Below are positions 11,542 to 21,232 of a DNA stretch of 64,000 nucleotides, one piece after another. Below the pieces are notes generated by a model, which saw only the letters and a program-made list of their open reading frames with translations, was not told the DNA's origin and searched no databases. This stretch comes from Microlunatus lacustris. Lineage in GTDB: Bacteria > Actinomycetota > Actinomycetes > Propionibacteriales > Propionibacteriaceae. The stretch spans positions 496,001-560,000 of the forward strand of contig BAAAJN010000001.1 in NCBI GenBank assembly GCA_039527025.1. The letters run 5' to 3'. Within the stretch, counting starts at the first letter, position 1, and each line of letters starts with the position of its first letter. Both the position numbers and the translations under genes were made by a program.

Positions 11542-13335
11542 ATGGACGGCCCACCCTCCGGGCGCCGGTCGTCCCGGGCCGGTTCGACGGGGCGCCCGTT
11601 CCGGCCCGACGCCGGACGGACGCGACGCGGGCTGACCGGGACCGCCCGCCGCCGCAGCCTCGTCTCCGTGCTCGCGCGCCACGCCGCCCGCGTGCGGTCG
11701 CGCCGAGCGCTGTGGTCCGGCGTGCTCGGGGCGCTGGGCACCACCCTGCTCGCCGCGCTGCTGGCGCTGCCCTTCGCCGCCATCTGGGGGATCGCGCACG
11801 CCGAGATCGAGGAGTACGTCGGCCCCCACCGGGTCACCTTCGCCACCAGCTTCACCGGGGAGATCGCCGTCGACCTCGGCCCGATCGGCCAGGCCTTCGT
11901 GCCCAGCCCGGTCGCCCCGGTCGGGGTCACGGCCACGATCGGCAGCGTCGGGACGGCGGCGTCCACCCTGAACTCGCTGTTCTCCGCGCAGACGCTGGCC
12001 GCCTACACCAGTCTCTTCGAGGAGCCCGAGATCGTCGTCGAGGCCATCGTCGACGAGCTGCAGGTGGACGCCCTGCTCGAGGGGGCCAAGGCCGAGGCGG
12101 TGCTGCTGCTGGCCTTCGCCCTCTGGCGGCTCCGCAGCCAGCTGCTCAGCCCCTGGGTGGCCCGGACGGTGACCAGCCGTCGGACCGGCGCCGTCTACGG
12201 CGCAGCCCTCGTCCTGGTCCTCGGCTCGATCCTCGCGCCCAGCACGCCGGTCGGCACCCGGATCCCGGTGACGATCGCCGCCGGCAGCCAGTTCGCGTCG
12301 GTCACCGTGGACAGCCGGGTGCTGGCGGACCTGATCGACCGCGGCGTCCGGGGCGTCACCCTGCTGAGCGGTCGCCAGCAGGCGGCGGTCCAGAGCTACA
12401 TCGACACCGCGGCGGTGGACCTGTCCGGGCAGCTGGAGCGGCTGCCCCAGCCGCAGCCGGGGGAGACGATGCTGCTCGGCTTCAGCGACCTGCACTGCAA
12501 CCAGGCGATGACCGAGCTGATCACCCGGCTGGCGCGGGTCACCCGGCCGCGGGTGGTGCTGAGCGCGGGCGACGACACCGTCAACGGGACGGCGGTGGAG
12601 AAGACGTGCGTCCGGCGGGAGGCCGGCATCGGGACCGGGGCGGAGGTCCCGCTCGTGGTCGCCAGCGGCAACCACGACTCCGACACCACCGAGGCCCAGC
12701 AGCGGGCCGAGGGCATGGTCGTGCTGGACGGCAGCACCGTCGAGGCGGCCGGGCTGCGGGTGCTCGGCGACGACGACCCCGAGTACAACGTGCCCTTCAG
12801 CCAGGACCGGACGCGGGACCGGCCCGAGACCGAGGAGCAGCTCGGTGCCCGGATGCTGCAGACCGCGGCCGCCCGCCCCGTCGACGTCGTGATGGTCCAC
12901 CAGCCCGCGGCCTCGGTGGTGCTGGTGACGGCCACCGACCCGGCGGCCCGGCTCATCACCTGGGGGCACTTCCACACCGAGGTGGGCCCGACCGTCGTCC
13001 CGCACACCGACGGCTCCTGGACCGTCGGCATGCAGCAGGGCACGGCCGGCGGCGTCCGGCAGCCCACGATCACCTCGTTCAGCACCCCGTTCTCGCCGCC
13101 GCTGAAGAACGCGGACGTCTACTTCTACTTCCGCGACGACGCCACCGGGCTGGTCACCGGGGTGCAGCCGGTGCGCTTCACCCCCGACGCCGAGGTGGTG
13201 GTCGAGGACCGGATCGCCACCGGCGACCTCGACGCGCTGCCGGTGGAGACCCGGGCCCGGCTGACCGGCAGCACGCCGTCCCCGACGGCCACCCCCGAGG
13301 TGCTGGGGCCGCGCGCCGGCGGGAACCCGCCCTAG
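11542..13335 (+). CDS. membrane-anchored metallophosphoesterase
   Basis: The 597-residue protein has a basic N-terminus, a membrane segment near 58-80, a second hydrophobic stretch (about 190-210) and another after it (about 216-234), then a calcineurin-like phosphoesterase domain from about 310. Metal-site motifs are FSDLHCN, SAGDDTVNG, SGNHD, MVHQP and WGHFH, so both metals should bind. The topology suggests an extracytoplasmic catalytic domain; the substrate is unknown. ATG 11542 follows a TAGTCT hexamer at 11527. Its TAG stop lies within the TAGGAT element that precedes the tRNA. Confidence 0.85.
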   Translation: MDGPPSGRRSSRAGSTGRPFRPDAGRTRRGLTGTARRRSLVSVLARHAARVRSRRALWSGVLGALGTTLLAALLALPFAAIWGIAHAEIEEYVGPHRVTFATSFTGEIAVDLGPIGQAFVPSPVAPVGVTATIGSVGTAASTLNSLFSAQTLAAYTSLFEEPEIVVEAIVDELQVDALLEGAKAEAVLLLAFALWRLRSQLLSPWVARTVTSRRTGAVYGAALVLVLGSILAPSTPVGTRIPVTIAAGSQFASVTVDSRVLADLIDRGVRGVTLLSGRQQAAVQSYIDTAAVDLSGQLERLPQPQPGETMLLGFSDLHCNQAMTELITRLARVTRPRVVLSAGDDTVNGTAVEKTCVRREAGIGTGAEVPLVVASGNHDSDTTEAQQRAEGMVVLDGSTVEAAGLRVLGDDDPEYNVPFSQDRTRDRPETEEQLGARMLQTAAARPVDVVMVHQPAASVVLVTATDPAARLITWGHFHTEVGPTVVPHTDGSWTVGMQQGTAGGVRQPTITSFSTPFSPPLKNADVYFYFRDDATGLVTGVQPVRFTPDAEVVVEDRIATGDLDALPVETRARLTGSTPSPTATPEVLGPRAGGNPP

Positions 13336-13350
13336 GATCTGACCCGGAGG

Positions 13351-13423
13351 GCCCCCGTAGCCCAACGGCAGAGGCAGGCGGCTTAAACCCGCCGCAGTGT
13401 GGGTTCGAGTCCCATCGGGGGCA
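13351..13423 (+). tRNA. tRNA with anticodon UAA (Leu by codon table), short variable loop
   Basis: A clean 73-nt cloverleaf: acceptor GCCCCCG/CGGGGGC (13351-13357 with 13416-13422), discriminator A 13423, short D arm (GCC/GGC), anticodon stem GGCGG/CCGCC with loop CTTAAAC, variable region of only 5 nt (GCAGT), and T arm GTGGG-TTCGAGT-CCCAT. CCA is not encoded. The anticodon TAA would read UUA (leucine), yet bacterial tRNA-Leu is normally class II with a long variable arm. TAGGAT at 13333-13338 is a probable -10 box. The tRNA call is firm; amino-acid identity is uncertain. Confidence 0.85.
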
Positions 13424-13550
13424 CGCGGGCGGCTGAGGGGCCGGTGCTCCTTCTTAGCGGATTCATGGCGTGCGGGTCCGCGCCCTGCGGGGGGCCTTCG
13501 TAGACTTGACCAGTAGCGCCGCCCCTGGTGCTCGCTCAGGAGGACATCAC

Positions 13551-14375
13551 ATGTTGCGCAGTTCGAACCCGATCCTCTCCAAGCAGGACGCGTTCACGCC
13601 CGCAGCACCGCAGTACGGCCAGAACCAGTTCGGTCGTTCGCCGTACCAGCAGTACCCGCCGGAGGCCTACGGCCAGCCGGCACCGGTGCAGCAGGCGCCC
13701 GAGGGTCCGATGACCTTCGACGACGTGGTCACCAAGACCGCCGTCACGCTCGGCGTGCTGGCCATCGCGGCCGGTCTCGCCTGGATGCTGGTCCCGGCCG
13801 CCCTGTACTTCCCGACGATGGTGCTCTCGGGCCTCGTCGGCTTCGTCGCCGTCATGGTGGTCTCGTTCCGCCGGGTGGTGAACCCGGGCCTGGTGCTCGC
13901 CTACGCCGCGATCGAGGGCGTGTTCATCGGGATGATCAGCAAGGTCTTCGAGATGCAGTTCCCGGGGATCGTCGCCCAGGCGGTGCTGGGCACCTTCTTC
14001 GCGGCCGGCATCACCCTCGCGGCCTACAAGATCTTCAACATCCGGGTCACGCCGAAGTTCCAGAAGATCGTCGTGCTCTCCACCCTCGCCTTCGCGGCGA
14101 TGGCCCTGGTCAACTTCATCTTCAGCCTGGTCACCGGGCAGCCGGGCCTGCGGGGCGGGCTCACCGGTGAGGTCAGCCCGCTGGCCTACCTGATCTCCGC
14201 GGTCGCGATCGTGCTCGCGGTGCTCAACCTGGTGCTCGACTTCGACTACATCGAGAAGGGTGTCGCCATGGGCGCCCCGGCTCGCGAGTCCTGGCGCGGG
14301 GCGTTCGGCCTGACCGTCACCATGGTCTGGCTCTACATCGAGATGCTGCGCCTGCTGTCCTACCTCCGCCGGTAG
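13551..14375 (+). CDS. Bax inhibitor-1/YccA family membrane protein
   Basis: The 274-residue protein has a Gln/Pro/Tyr-rich cytoplasmic head (1-60) and about seven membrane segments. The tail region IEKGVAMGAPARESWRGAFGLTVTMVWLYIEMLRLL carries the acidic/polar residues typical of the bacterial YbhL/YccA branch. Related proteins such as BsYetJ are pH-sensitive calcium leak channels; that role here is inference. ATG 13551 has an excellent AGGAGG site (13538-13543), and TAGACT at 13501 is a probable -10 box. Confidence 0.85.
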   Translation: MLRSSNPILSKQDAFTPAAPQYGQNQFGRSPYQQYPPEAYGQPAPVQQAPEGPMTFDDVVTKTAVTLGVLAIAAGLAWMLVPAALYFPTMVLSGLVGFVAVMVVSFRRVVNPGLVLAYAAIEGVFIGMISKVFEMQFPGIVAQAVLGTFFAAGITLAAYKIFNIRVTPKFQKIVVLSTLAFAAMALVNFIFSLVTGQPGLRGGLTGEVSPLAYLISAVAIVLAVLNLVLDFDYIEKGVAMGAPARESWRGAFGLTVTMVWLYIEMLRLLSYLRR

Positions 14376-14390
14376 TCCAGCCTCCGGTTC

Positions 14391-14408
14391 CTGAGCCTGT
14401 CGACGGGA
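14391..14408 (+). repeat. degenerate TGAGCCTGTCGAAGG repeat half
   Basis: CTGAGCCTGTCGACGGGA after the Bax-inhibitor-like gene matches the left arm of the palindrome at 33547 with one or two changes. No right arm follows. Confidence 0.5.
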
Positions 14409-14422
14409 CCCCAGAACCCGAC

Positions 14423-14465
14423 CACGAGGGCCGCGTCACCCAGCCAGGGTGGCGCGGCCCTCGTG
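14423..14465 (+). terminator. long hairpin terminator between Bax-inhibitor gene and cbs
   Basis: CACGAGGGCCGCGTCACCC (14423-14441) pairs with GGGTGGCGCGGCCCTCGTG (14447-14465), 18 of 19 positions, over a 5-nt loop. No T-run follows, as is usual for actinobacterial terminators. Confidence 0.75.
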
Positions 14466-14495
14466 CGTCCCGGCTGCGCCACTAGGCTCGGCCCT

Positions 14496-15866
<1,371 letters not shown>

Positions 15867-15882
15867 GCCTGCTCAACCGAGG

Positions 15883-16575
15883 TCAGCGCAGCAGCTCACC
15901 GAGCAGGTGCTCCCAGTTGTGCGTCCAGGGCAGCCGCGACCACTCCGCCAGCGGCACCCAGCGGGCCGACTCGGTGGTGCCGCCGACGTCCAGCACCCGC
16001 GCCTCGCGGGGCTCCGGGCAGGTCGCGCGGTAGACCAGCCGCACGGCCTGGAAGTCCTCCAGCGTGCCGCGCGGGCTGCGGCCGACCCAGTGCGACGTCT
16101 GGACCGAGACCAGCTCGTCGAGCAGCACCGTCTGGTCGGTCTCCTCGGCCACCTCGCGCAGCACGGCGTCGGCCGGCTGCTCGCCGTCGTCGATGCCGCC
16201 GCCCGGCATCCCCCAGCGACCCGGCACCGCCGTGCGGTCGGAGTACTCGGTGGCCAGCAGGCCGCGCTCGGACAGCACGACGGCGTAGGCCGCGACCCGC
16301 TGCCGCACCTCCAGCTCGGCGTCCGGCGAGAGCTGCAGGCCGGCGTCCCGACCCCGACCGGGGTCGCGCGGGCGCGGTTCGCCGTCGAGCGCCCGGACCC
16401 GCAGGCTCAGCACGATCTCGCCGTCGTCGTCGCGGGTCGCCGACAGCGGTCGGACCACCGTCCAGCCGGCGTCGTGGGCGACCACGGCCGGGTCGGTGCC
16501 GTGGGCGAGCGGCTGAGCGAAGACCGGCGACCCTCCCGGCCTGCCGTCGTCCCCGGTCAGACCGACCACCCGCAC
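15883..16575 (-). CDS. Nudix hydrolase
   Basis: The 230-residue protein contains one Nudix box (GGGIDDGEQPADAVLREVAEETD), complete in its Glu metal ligands, in the second half. A cofactor-like N-terminal region (about 1-95) may choose the substrate. Family enzymes cleave nucleoside diphosphates linked to another moiety; the substrate here is unknown. GTG 16575 has a GGAGG site upstream. It converges with cbs, leaving only 16 nt between the stops. Confidence 0.82.
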   Translation of the reverse strand: MRVVGLTGDDGRPGGSPVFAQPLAHGTDPAVVAHDAGWTVVRPLSATRDDDGEIVLSLRVRALDGEPRPRDPGRGRDAGLQLSPDAELEVRQRVAAYAVVLSERGLLATEYSDRTAVPGRWGMPGGGIDDGEQPADAVLREVAEETDQTVLLDELVSVQTSHWVGRSPRGTLEDFQAVRLVYRATCPEPREARVLDVGGTTESARWVPLAEWSRLPWTHNWEHLLGELLR

Positions 16576-16673
16576 GACCCACCACCTCCGACTCGACCAC
16601 CCCGGCCGGACGCGCGGGAGGGCCTGCCCAGTGTTCCAGGTGGGTCATCGGGGCTCGGGTAGCGTGGCCCCTC

Positions 16674-16706
16674 GTGAGCAGACGTCGTACCCCGGCCCGC
16701 CGGTGA
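16674..16706 (+). CDS. possible 10-codon leader peptide
   Basis: A GTG at 16674, 8 nt after a TAGCGT hexamer (16660-16665), opens the tiny frame MSRRRTPARR and ends in TGA 16704-16706. That stop overlaps the GTG of the following membrane-protein gene (GTGA at 16703). The arrangement would couple translation of the next gene to this Arg-rich leader. This is inferred from position only; the alternative is that the hexamer serves the in-frame GTG at 16664. Confidence 0.35.
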   Translation: MSRRRTPARR

Positions 16707-17068
16707 TCCCCGCGCTGGCCTACGCCCTGCTCGCGCTGGCCGGGGCGGCGGCGGTCTGGGGCCTGCTGACGGCGGTGCTGGACAAGCCCCCGGGCAAGGC
16801 GCAGCTGCTCTTCGCCGCCGGGGTCTGGCTGGTGACCGTGGTGCAGTCGGTGATCGGCCTGGTGCGCGTGGCCACCGGCTACCGACCGGTGGAGACGGCG
16901 ACGACGGTCGGCTACCTGCTGGCCATCCTCATCCTCATCCCGCTGGCCTGGTTCTGGGCCAACAGCGAGCGCACCCGCTGGTCGGGCGTCGTCCTGGCCG
17001 TGGCCGCGCTGTCGGTGCTCGCGATGACCCTGCGGCTGGTCCAGCTGTGGACCCAGGTGCCGGCATGA
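16703..17068 (+). CDS. four-helix membrane protein, unknown
   Basis: The 121-residue product is almost entirely hydrophobic, with about four membrane segments separated by short polar loops (GYRPVET and NSERTRW). I recognise no named family. Its stop overlaps the start of the next membrane protein (ATGA), so the two form a coupled pair. GTG 16703 is chosen because the frame becomes hydrophobic there and it overlaps the leader ORF; GTG 16664 would add 13 residues. Confidence 0.6.
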   Translation: MIPALAYALLALAGAAAVWGLLTAVLDKPPGKAQLLFAAGVWLVTVVQSVIGLVRVATGYRPVETATTVGYLLAILILIPLAWFWANSERTRWSGVVLAVAALSVLAMTLRLVQLWTQVPA

Positions 17069-17481
17069 GCGGCACCCGGCCCGCGCCGCCCCCGCGGACC
17101 AGCAGCGGCCCCGGCCGGGTGCTGGTCGCGGTCTACGGCCTGTTCGCCCTGTCCGCCACGGCCCGGGCGGCGGTGCAGCTGGCCTCCCAGTTCTCCGAGG
17201 CGCCGCTGGCCTACCTGCTGTCCGCGGTGGCCGGCCTGGTCTACATCGTGGCCACGGTGACGCTGGCCCGCGGGGACCGGACCTCCCGCCGGGTGGCGAC
17301 CGTGGCCATCGTGCTGGAGCTGGTCGGCGTGCTGGTGGTCGGGACGCTGAGCATCCTCGACCCGGCGGCCTTCCCGCGGGCGACGGTGTGGTCGGCCTAC
17401 GGCATCGGCTACGCCTTCGTGCCCCTGGTGCTGCCCGTGCTCGGACTGCTCTGGCTGCGGCACACCCGCCCCGCGGCCTGA
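17065..17481 (+). CDS. four-helix membrane protein, partner of preceding gene
   Basis: This 138-residue protein has a Pro/Arg-rich N-terminus and four predicted membrane segments; a conserved-looking AFPRATVWSAYGIGYAFVPLVLP stretch lies between the last two. It overlaps the preceding gene by 4 nt, so the pair is likely made together and may form one complex (inference). The stop codon lies within a degenerate copy of the dispersed TGAGCCTGTCGAAGG repeat. Confidence 0.65.
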   Translation: MSGTRPAPPPRTSSGPGRVLVAVYGLFALSATARAAVQLASQFSEAPLAYLLSAVAGLVYIVATVTLARGDRTSRRVATVAIVLELVGVLVVGTLSILDPAAFPRATVWSAYGIGYAFVPLVLPVLGLLWLRHTRPAA

Positions 17482-17513
17482 GCCCGTCGAAGCCCTTGCG
17501 AGAGGCCCAGGGC
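17476..17513 (+). repeat. degenerate palindromic repeat at a convergent gene end
   Basis: GCCTGAGCCCGTCGAAGCCC then TTGCGAGAGGCCCAGGGC follows the layout of the near-perfect palindrome at 33547 but with several mismatches. It includes the stop codon of the upstream gene and sits between convergent genes, so it could act as a weak bidirectional terminator. Confidence 0.5.
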
Positions 17514-17527
17514 ACGCTGCTCGCGGG

Positions 17528-19093
17528 TCAGACGAGCACGCCGAGCCGCGCGATCGGCTCGACCAGCTCCCGCTCCTCGTAGGAGAGGTGCGAGAGCAGG
17601 GTGTCGGTCAGCTCGTCGACCGCCCGCTGCAGGCCGTCGGCGTCGGCGGCGGGTCCGACGAAGGCCAGCAGGGCCTGGTCGACCCGTTCCAGGACGTCGT
17701 GGATGATCCGGTGCTCGTACTCCAGCCGGTCGACGACGGGGGCCAGCCGGGGGTCGCCCGCCCGCAGTCGCGGGAACATGGCCTGGTCCTCGATGGTGTG
17801 GTGCGTCGTCACCACCCGGCAGTACGCCGCGCAGTAGGCGCCCAGCGTCCAGCTGTTCTGCCGCATCGTCATCTCGTTGATCCGCGACCGGGCCGCGGCG
17901 GCGTCGGTGGAGCCGTCGAGGACCTGCTCGACCAGCCCGCGCACCTGCTCGAGCTCGGAGCGCAGGTGGTCGTGGATGTCCACCAGGTGCTGACCGGAGG
18001 CGAGGGCGTGCGGGCTGTAGGCCCGGTCCGGCTCGGGTGCCGGACCGGTGGGCCGCTGGCTCTCGTCCCACGACGGTTCCGCCGCGAGCCGGAGGCCGGG
18101 GTCCGGGGTGGGGACGACGGTGAAGGCCGGGTTCGCCACCCGCTCCGCAGCCGGGGCGAGGACGACGGCGTCGGGTGCCGGCTCCGGACCGGAGGCGGCG
18201 ACCGCACCCGCCCGGGCGGCGTCGACGAGCTCGCGGACGCCCGGGACCACCTCCTCGGCGAACCGGCGGAGGGCGCGGGGGTCGTCGGACCCCAGCACGA
18301 AGGTCGAGGTGCCGTGCTCCAGCGCCAGTCCGGCCAGCTGTTCGGCCCAGGCCGCGGCGTCGCCCTCGAGGAAGCCGGCGCCCCGGCCGAACCGTCCGCT
18401 GATGTTGTAGAGCCGGCGGACGTCGCCCGGCTCCCGTCCGGCGGCCAGCGCGGCGTCGTCCAGCACCCGGCTGGCCTCGCCCAGCTGCTCGGGCGCCAGG
18501 TAGGCGCTGGAGGGCAGCCAGCCGTCGGCGACGCGGCCGGTCAGCCGCAGCATCCGCGGCCGGTAGGACCCCAGCCAGAGGCCGATCGGGTGCGCCGGGG
18601 TGGGGCCGCGCTCGGCCCCCGCCACGCGGTAGTGCTCACCGTCCAGCCGCACCGCGGCGCGCTGACCGGTGTCCCAGAGGGCGCGGATGATCTCGACCGC
18701 CTCGGCCAGCGCGTCGACCGACTCCCCACCGGTGCGGCGGGGACCGCCCATGGCCTCGACGGCCTCCGGGAACGCGCCGGCGCCCAGCCCGAGCTCCAGC
18801 CGCCCGCCGCTCAGCAGGTCCAGGCTGGCGGCGGCCCGGGCCACCACGGCGGGCGGTCGCAGCGGCAGGTTGAGCACGTCGGGGGCGATCGTGATCCGCA
18901 CCGTCGACGCCGCGACCCAGGTCATCAGCGTCCAGGTGTCGAGGAAGCCCGGCTGGTAGGGGTGGTCCTGGAAGGTGACCAGGTCCAGCCCGAGCTGCTC
19001 GGAGAGCTGGGCCAGCCCGACGACCGCCTCCGGGTCGCCGGCGGTCGGGGTCAGGAAGCTGCCGAAGGCCAGCTCGTGGCCGAGGTCGCTCAT
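17528..19093 (-). CDS. luciferase-like monooxygenase fused to a hemerythrin HHE domain
   Basis: The 521-residue protein joins two parts. Residues about 8-290 are a luciferase-like (LLM) flavin/F420-dependent oxidoreductase TIM barrel, with TFQDHPYQPGFLDTW, LDLLSGGRLELGLGAG and GLWLGSYRPRMLRLTGRVADGW. After a Pro/Ala-rich linker, residues about 375-510 form a hemerythrin-like helical bundle with ligands in IHDHL, TTHHTIEDQ, EYEHRIIH and LLSHLSYEE, enough for a di-iron or O2/NO-sensing site. The function of the combination is unknown. Its start overlaps the stop of the GNAT gene by 4 nt. Confidence 0.85.
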   Translation of the reverse strand: MSDLGHELAFGSFLTPTAGDPEAVVGLAQLSEQLGLDLVTFQDHPYQPGFLDTWTLMTWVAASTVRITIAPDVLNLPLRPPAVVARAAASLDLLSGGRLELGLGAGAFPEAVEAMGGPRRTGGESVDALAEAVEIIRALWDTGQRAAVRLDGEHYRVAGAERGPTPAHPIGLWLGSYRPRMLRLTGRVADGWLPSSAYLAPEQLGEASRVLDDAALAAGREPGDVRRLYNISGRFGRGAGFLEGDAAAWAEQLAGLALEHGTSTFVLGSDDPRALRRFAEEVVPGVRELVDAARAGAVAASGPEPAPDAVVLAPAAERVANPAFTVVPTPDPGLRLAAEPSWDESQRPTGPAPEPDRAYSPHALASGQHLVDIHDHLRSELEQVRGLVEQVLDGSTDAAAARSRINEMTMRQNSWTLGAYCAAYCRVVTTHHTIEDQAMFPRLRAGDPRLAPVVDRLEYEHRIIHDVLERVDQALLAFVGPAADADGLQRAVDELTDTLLSHLSYEERELVEPIARLGVLV

Positions 19094-19374
19094 GCCGGGC
19101 GCACCAGGTCGGCGTAGTCGGGGTGCCGGTCGATCCAGCCGGCGATGAACGAGCAGCGGGGGACGACGGCCAGCCCGCGTGCGCGCGCCGCGTCCAGCGC
19201 GGTGCGGGCCAGCGCGCTGCCGACGCCCTGGCCCTCGAACTCGTCCTCCACCACGGTGTGGGTGAAGGTGATCAGCCCCTCGGCCATCTCGTAGGCGGCG
19301 ACGCCGGCCAGCCGGCCCGCCACCCGGGCCGTGAACCGCGACTGGTCCGGCTCGTCGTGCACCTCAGCAGTCAT
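19090..19374 (-). CDS. small GNAT-fold N-acetyltransferase (YjdJ-like)
   Basis: The 94-residue protein matches the short GNAT type, with a core strand ITFTHTVVEDEFEGQGVGSALARTALDAARARG containing the acetyl-CoA loop (Q-G-V-G-S-A) and a PRCSFIAGWIDRHPDY ending. Short GNATs of this kind acetylate small molecules or protein N-termini; the substrate here is unknown. It is translationally coupled to the downstream LLM-hemerythrin gene (ATGA). Confidence 0.82.
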   Translation of the reverse strand: MTAEVHDEPDQSRFTARVAGRLAGVAAYEMAEGLITFTHTVVEDEFEGQGVGSALARTALDAARARGLAVVPRCSFIAGWIDRHPDYADLVRPA

Positions 19375-19400
19375 GGCGCCACTCTCGCACCGCGGACCCC

Positions 19401-20042
19401 TCAGCCCCGACTGCGGGCCAGCAGCCTGGCGAAGGGCACCACCGCGTCGGGGTCGTCCAGCGGGTCCGGCACCGGGGCGGCGGCGGGCGCGGACGGCCGG
19501 GGCGCGGGTCGGAGCAGGTCCACCAGCTCTTCGGCCGCCCGGGCCACCCGCTCGTCGAGCGCGCCGCCGTCGGCCCAGTCCTTCGTGGCGGCGAACACCG
19601 CGGTGGGGACGACCACCGCCCGCAGGTAGGCGAACAGCGGCCGCAGGGCGTGCTCCAGGGCCAGGGAGTGCCGCGCCGTCCCGGCCGTGGCAGCGATCAA
19701 CGTCGGCTTGCCGACCAGGGAGCCCGGGGGCAGCACGTCGAAGAACATCTTGAACAGGCCGCTGTAGGACGCGCTGAAGATCGGTGTCACCACGACCAGG
19801 GCGTCGGCGCGCTGCACCCGCTCCTGCAGCTCGGCCAGCGCGCCGGTGGCGACGCCGGTGAGCAGCTGGTTGGTCAGGTCGCGGGCGTGCTCGCGCAGCT
19901 CGACGACCTCGACGACCTCGACGTCCACCGCGGCGCCCCGGCCGCCGGCGGTGGTCTGCACGGCGGCGGCCAGCCGGTCGCCCAGCAGCCGGGTCGAGGA
20001 GGGCTGGCTGAGACCGGCGGTCAGCACGACGACCCGGCTCAT
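19401..20042 (-). CDS. NADPH-dependent FMN reductase (CE1759-like)
   Basis: This 213-residue flavodoxin-fold protein has the N-terminal phosphate loop LSQPSSTRLLGDRL, the TPIFSASYSGLFKMFFDVL segment, and KPTLIAATAG, all typical of the SsuE/CE1759 FMN reductases. It should supply reduced FMN to the luciferase-like monooxygenase encoded immediately upstream, with which it overlaps by 4 nt. The C-terminal 30 residues are a Pro/Ala-rich extension. Confidence 0.88.
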   Translation of the reverse strand: MSRVVVLTAGLSQPSSTRLLGDRLAAAVQTTAGGRGAAVDVEVVEVVELREHARDLTNQLLTGVATGALAELQERVQRADALVVVTPIFSASYSGLFKMFFDVLPPGSLVGKPTLIAATAGTARHSLALEHALRPLFAYLRAVVVPTAVFAATKDWADGGALDERVARAAEELVDLLRPAPRPSAPAAAPVPDPLDDPDAVVPFARLLARSRG

Positions 20043-21208
20043 CGGGCCACCGCCGCGTTCCCCACGCTCACCAGCTCGGTGTCGCCGGAGTCGTCGCCAG
20101 AGCCGTCGTCGGTCGGCACGCCCTCGCGCAGGGTCCCGGCCCGCAGCGCGGCGAGCCGCGCGGCGTGGGTGGGGCCGTCCGGGACGTCGGCCGGGCGCAG
20201 GGCGTCCATCTCGCGGCGCAGCTCCGGGACGATCTCGCCCAGCAGGTCCAGCTGCTCGAGGACGGTCTTCAGCGGCAGTCCGGCGTGGTCGGCCAGGAAC
20301 AGCTGGCGCTGGTAGTGCCCGAAGTGCTGGCGGAAGGTCAGCGTCTTCTCGATGACCTGCTGCGGACTGCCCACGGTGAGCGGGGTCTGGCTGGTGAACT
20401 CCTCCAGCGACGGGCCGTAGCCGTAGACCGGGGCGTGGTCGAAGTAGGGGCGGAACTCCCGCACGGCGTCCTGGGAGCTCCGAGCCATGTAGACCTGCCC
20501 ACCGAGCCCGACGACGGCCTGGTCGGCCCGGCCGTGGCCGTAGTGCTCGAAGCGCTGCCGGTACAGGTTGATGAGCCGCTGGAAGTGGTAGGTCGGCCAG
20601 AAGATGTGGTTGGCGAAGAACCCGTCGCCGTAGAAGGCGGCCTGCTCGGCGATCTCAGGGCTGCGGATCGAGCCGTGCCAGACGAACGGGGGCAGCCCGT
20701 CGAGCGGGCGCGGGGTGGAGGTGAAGCCCTGCAGCGGGGTGCGGAACTGGCCCTCCCAGCTGACCACGTCCTCGCGCCACAGCCGGTGCACCAGGTCGTA
20801 GTTCTCCACGGCGAGCGCGATGCCGTCCCGGATGTCCTTGCCGAACCAGGGGTACACGGGCCCGGTGTTGCCACGGCCCATCATCAGGTCGACGCGGCCC
20901 TCGGCCAGGTGCTGCAGCATGGCGAAGTCCTCGGCGACCTTGACCGGGTCGTTGGTGGTGATCAGCGTCGTCGAGGTGGACAGGATGATCCGCTCGGTCT
21001 TCGCCGCGACGTAGCCGAGCATGGTGGTGGGGGAGGACGGCACGAACGGGGGGTTGTGGTGCTCACCGGTGGCGAAGACGTCCAGGCCCACCTCCTCGGC
21101 GTGCTGCGCGATGGTGACCATCGCCTTGATCCGCTCGGCCTCGGTGGGGGATCGGCCGGTCGTCGGGTCGGTGGTCACGTCGCCGACGGTGAAGATCCCG
21201 AACTGCAT
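20039..21208 (-). CDS. luciferase-like FMN-dependent monooxygenase (CE1758-like)
   Basis: The 389-residue LLM-family TIM barrel starts MQFGIFTVGDVT and shows FATGEHHNPPFVPSSP, the flavin-phosphate region RVDLMMGRGNTGPVYPWFG, and the AEQAAFYGDGFFANHIFWP segment. With the coupled FMN reductase it forms a two-component flavin monooxygenase, the pair annotated CE1758/CE1759 in corynebacteria. The substrate is unknown. A strong MarR-type palindrome lies just upstream, so induction by a small aromatic or oxidising compound is a reasonable inference. Confidence 0.88.
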   Translation of the reverse strand: MQFGIFTVGDVTTDPTTGRSPTEAERIKAMVTIAQHAEEVGLDVFATGEHHNPPFVPSSPTTMLGYVAAKTERIILSTSTTLITTNDPVKVAEDFAMLQHLAEGRVDLMMGRGNTGPVYPWFGKDIRDGIALAVENYDLVHRLWREDVVSWEGQFRTPLQGFTSTPRPLDGLPPFVWHGSIRSPEIAEQAAFYGDGFFANHIFWPTYHFQRLINLYRQRFEHYGHGRADQAVVGLGGQVYMARSSQDAVREFRPYFDHAPVYGYGPSLEEFTSQTPLTVGSPQQVIEKTLTFRQHFGHYQRQLFLADHAGLPLKTVLEQLDLLGEIVPELRREMDALRPADVPDGPTHAARLAALRAGTLREGVPTDDGSGDDSGDTELVSVGNAAVAR

Positions 21209-21232
21209 GGTGCGCTCCTCTGGTCAGGTCAG

